Shown here: one piece after another, positions 62,163 through 64,000 of the stretch
Numbering within the stretch: the first letter of the stretch is position 1
Layout of the letters: every line of letters begins with the position of its first letter
NCBI RefSeq assembly: GCF_028473145.1
Contig: NZ_CP092370.1
Coordinates: forward strand, 1,922,001-1,986,000
Direction of reading: 5' to 3'
Source of the DNA: Flavobacterium sp. CBA20B-1
Lineage (GTDB): Bacteria > Bacteroidota > Bacteroidia > Flavobacteriales > Flavobacteriaceae
DNA length: 64,000 nt
Notes under the pieces: generated by a model
The model's database searches: none
What the model saw: the letters and a program-made list of their open reading frames with translations, nothing else
Told to the model about the DNA's origin: nothing
Made by a program: the position numbers and the translations under genes

Positions 62163-64000
62163 ATGACGTATTTTTTACTTTCTTATTTTTCTTTATTATT
62201 CACAATTGCCCATGCAGTACCGCTTACAAGTGAAAATACTGCAATGGATAATACAGAATTAAAGAACGAATCGGCCATCAATGTCTTTAACATGACATTA
62301 ACGCCCGTAGACGAAACCTGTACTGGTAATGGACAGATTGTCATTGATATTGACAATACCGAAGCTGGTGCAGTATTTGAATTTCAGGTATTTCTGTTAC
62401 CCAATACATCTATACCTATTCAAACCACAACCGGAATTGTAGCAACAGGTAGCACATTAACCCATACCGAAACCTCACTCGGAAGCGGTGATTATCGAAT
62501 AATTGCCACACAGGTAGTAGGTGCAGAAAACAACCAACAAACTGCCGATGTAACCATTACAGATAGCATTGAAGACATTGCTTTTGATACCGATGTAGCG
62601 CTAATTTGTGATGGTGGTGAAGTTACCGTTAATGTAACTGCTGGTAACCCAGCTACGTATGAACTTCGCGATACTTCTAACAATGTAGTAGTACCAGCAC
62701 AAACTTCAAACGTGCTTTCAGCACCATATGGTGAATACAATGCAGTAGTCGTTGATGTATGTGGTAATGCAACCTCTATCGGTGTAAGCGTTATAGATGA
62801 TTTTGAACAATATACTGTGCTAAGATCAAGTAGTGTAGGTAGCTTTAGATCTATGATTGATTGTAACACCATAGACCATGTAGAACGATTATACTATAAC
62901 GGCAATACAACAGTACCAAATTACAGATACCCAATAGATGTAGTCGTAACTATAGAAAACCCTACAGGTGGCGCTGATACCGTAATTAATGATACGTGGA
63001 CTCTAAACCAAAACAACCGCCATTACGACGTACCTTTTTATTATGGCGAAACCTACAACTACACCATTACCTTTACCGATGCTTGTGGTGAGGTATTTAC
63101 TAAAGTAGATGAAATTACAGCTATACCATCTTCTAGAGTTTTGGCTCTAGCAGCAGATTGTGGATCTAAGTATATACGCTTTGATAATTTCTATTTTTAT
63201 GAAGCTCCGATAGATGTTACTTTTTTAAGTTATCCAGCAGGGTTTGACCCAGCAGATTATAACACTAACTTTGCCCCAGGAGCATATACGGGCACTATCG
63301 ACCCTCATAATGGCCCTATAGCCTTTGGTGACGCTTCTTCTCCTGGAGTCCCTTTAGGTACCTACCAGGTAGAACTATCTACTTGTGGTAGAACAGAAAT
63401 AAAAACCATTACCGTTAGTAACGAACCAACACAAGACATTCGAATTGTAAGAAACTGGCCTGGTTGCGCCGATGATGAAGGCTCACTTTGGTTATATATA
63501 AAAACAATAGGAGGTACAGCTGCGCAAACAGACGATATTACTGCTATCAACATACTTAGTGCACCCGCAGCTTATACTGGGCCTACAGATGTGTCGTTTG
63601 GCATCTCTCCTGATGGCGGATTTAGAATAAACTCTTTACCAGCTGGTAATTACACCTTTGAGATTACAGGTAGCTGCGCACCTTTTACTACAAGCGTAAC
63701 GGTTTTAGGCAAAAACTTAACATCCTCAGTAACTCCCACCTTTAATTGTGGTGGCAGCTTTAACGTAGAAGCTACTACATCTTCGTATTTAGGAGGGGAA
63801 AAAGCACATTTGCAAAAATTCTACCCAGCCTCTGGACAATGGGGACACCCTACAACTGGCACATTATATACTGAAGGAGACCCATTAGGGAACGCAACAG
63901 GTATAGAGATCTTCTTTAGCAACACTCCTGTTGGCTTTGAAACAGTAACAGGTACCGTTAATAATGTTGCAGGAGGTAGCGGCGAATACAGAGTTATTTT
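62163..64000 (+). CDS. Large secreted adhesin (partial, C-terminus outside window)
   Basis: At least 612 aa, open to the window edge. Signal peptide (MTYFLLSYFSLLFTIAHA), then SprB-like beta-sandwich units; MTLTPVDETCTGNGQIVIDI parallels TATPVNGICSQDGQVQIAIP at the N-terminus of the adhesin at 37607, and later units contain LPAGNYTFEITGSCAPFTTS. By analogy it should end in a T9SS sorting domain, but this is not visible. Likely surface exposed. Confidence 0.85.
   Translation, partial: MTYFLLSYFSLLFTIAHAVPLTSENTAMDNTELKNESAINVFNMTLTPVDETCTGNGQIVIDIDNTEAGAVFEFQVFLLPNTSIPIQTTTGIVATGSTLTHTETSLGSGDYRIIATQVVGAENNQQTADVTITDSIEDIAFDTDVALICDGGEVTVNVTAGNPATYELRDTSNNVVVPAQTSNVLSAPYGEYNAVVVDVCGNATSIGVSVIDDFEQYTVLRSSSVGSFRSMIDCNTIDHVERLYYNGNTTVPNYRYPIDVVVTIENPTGGADTVINDTWTLNQNNRHYDVPFYYGETYNYTITFTDACGEVFTKVDEITAIPSSRVLALAADCGSKYIRFDNFYFYEAPIDVTFLSYPAGFDPADYNTNFAPGAYTGTIDPHNGPIAFGDASSPGVPLGTYQVELSTCGRTEIKTITVSNEPTQDIRIVRNWPGCADDEGSLWLYIKTIGGTAAQTDDITAINILSAPAAYTGPTDVSFGISPDGGFRINSLPAGNYTFEITGSCAPFTTSVTVLGKNLTSSVTPTFNCGGSFNVEATTSSYLGGEKAHLQKFYPASGQWGHPTTGTLYTEGDPLGNATGIEIFFSNTPVGFETVTGTVNNVAGGSGEYRVI

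Overview
The window looks like a chromosomal segment of a low-GC member of the Flavobacteriaceae (Bacteroidota), of the Flavobacterium/Myroides kind. The evidence is the frequent -7 promoter element TAnnTTTG ahead of genes, a complete type IX secretion/gliding adhesin operon (type B C-terminal sorting domain adhesin, PorP/SprF, PorE-like OmpA protein), many SPII lipoproteins, a GH3-family protein, tandem TatA proteins and separate GlnRS and GltX. I cannot name the species from the sequence alone.

Layout. 1-11.8 kb: housekeeping and conserved genes on mixed strands (a partial conserved protein, GH3, tatA x2, tex, rpiB, rnr, LysE family). 11.9-20.5 kb: an accessory zone. It holds a TPR/HTH regulator gene broken by two compensating frameshifts and bordered by 21-bp repeats, an IS30-family element beside a 48-bp perfect palindrome, a lipoprotein with a Cys-rich bacteriocin-like C-terminus overlapping a small membrane protein, a tandem family of three lipoproteins with a shared promoter dyad, and a REP-like inverted repeat. 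20.5-33.3 kb: transporters, lipoproteins, tRNA-Cys, folB, glnS, an M48-like lipoprotein, a YtxH/holin-like envelope cluster, a band-7 protein and gltX. 33.3-46.4 kb: almost wholly minus strand. It carries a chimeric gene remnant, two copies of a two-gene HTH module, the adhesin operon they flank, and a LytTR response regulator divergent from a propeller-type histidine kinase.

49.4-52.4 kb is the most striking place. An AT-rich 0.6-kb gap holds several DnaA-box-like 9-mers, and three parS-like 16-mers lie around the following ybeY-mnmG genes. The direction of most genes changes here: largely minus to the left, nearly all plus to the right. I infer that the chromosomal origin region lies here.

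52.4-64 kb: a methyltransferase, an OmpH/Skp-like lipoprotein, an overlapping lipoprotein/beta-barrel pair, a toxin-antitoxin remnant (intact antitoxin, decayed YoeB/Txe-like toxin), a PIF1-like helicase, a second two-component system, and the start of another large secreted adhesin running off the window.

Several genes carry single-base indels. Most lie at or close to short homopolymer runs, so part of this apparent decay could be residual sequencing error. That caveat applies to every frameshift claim below.
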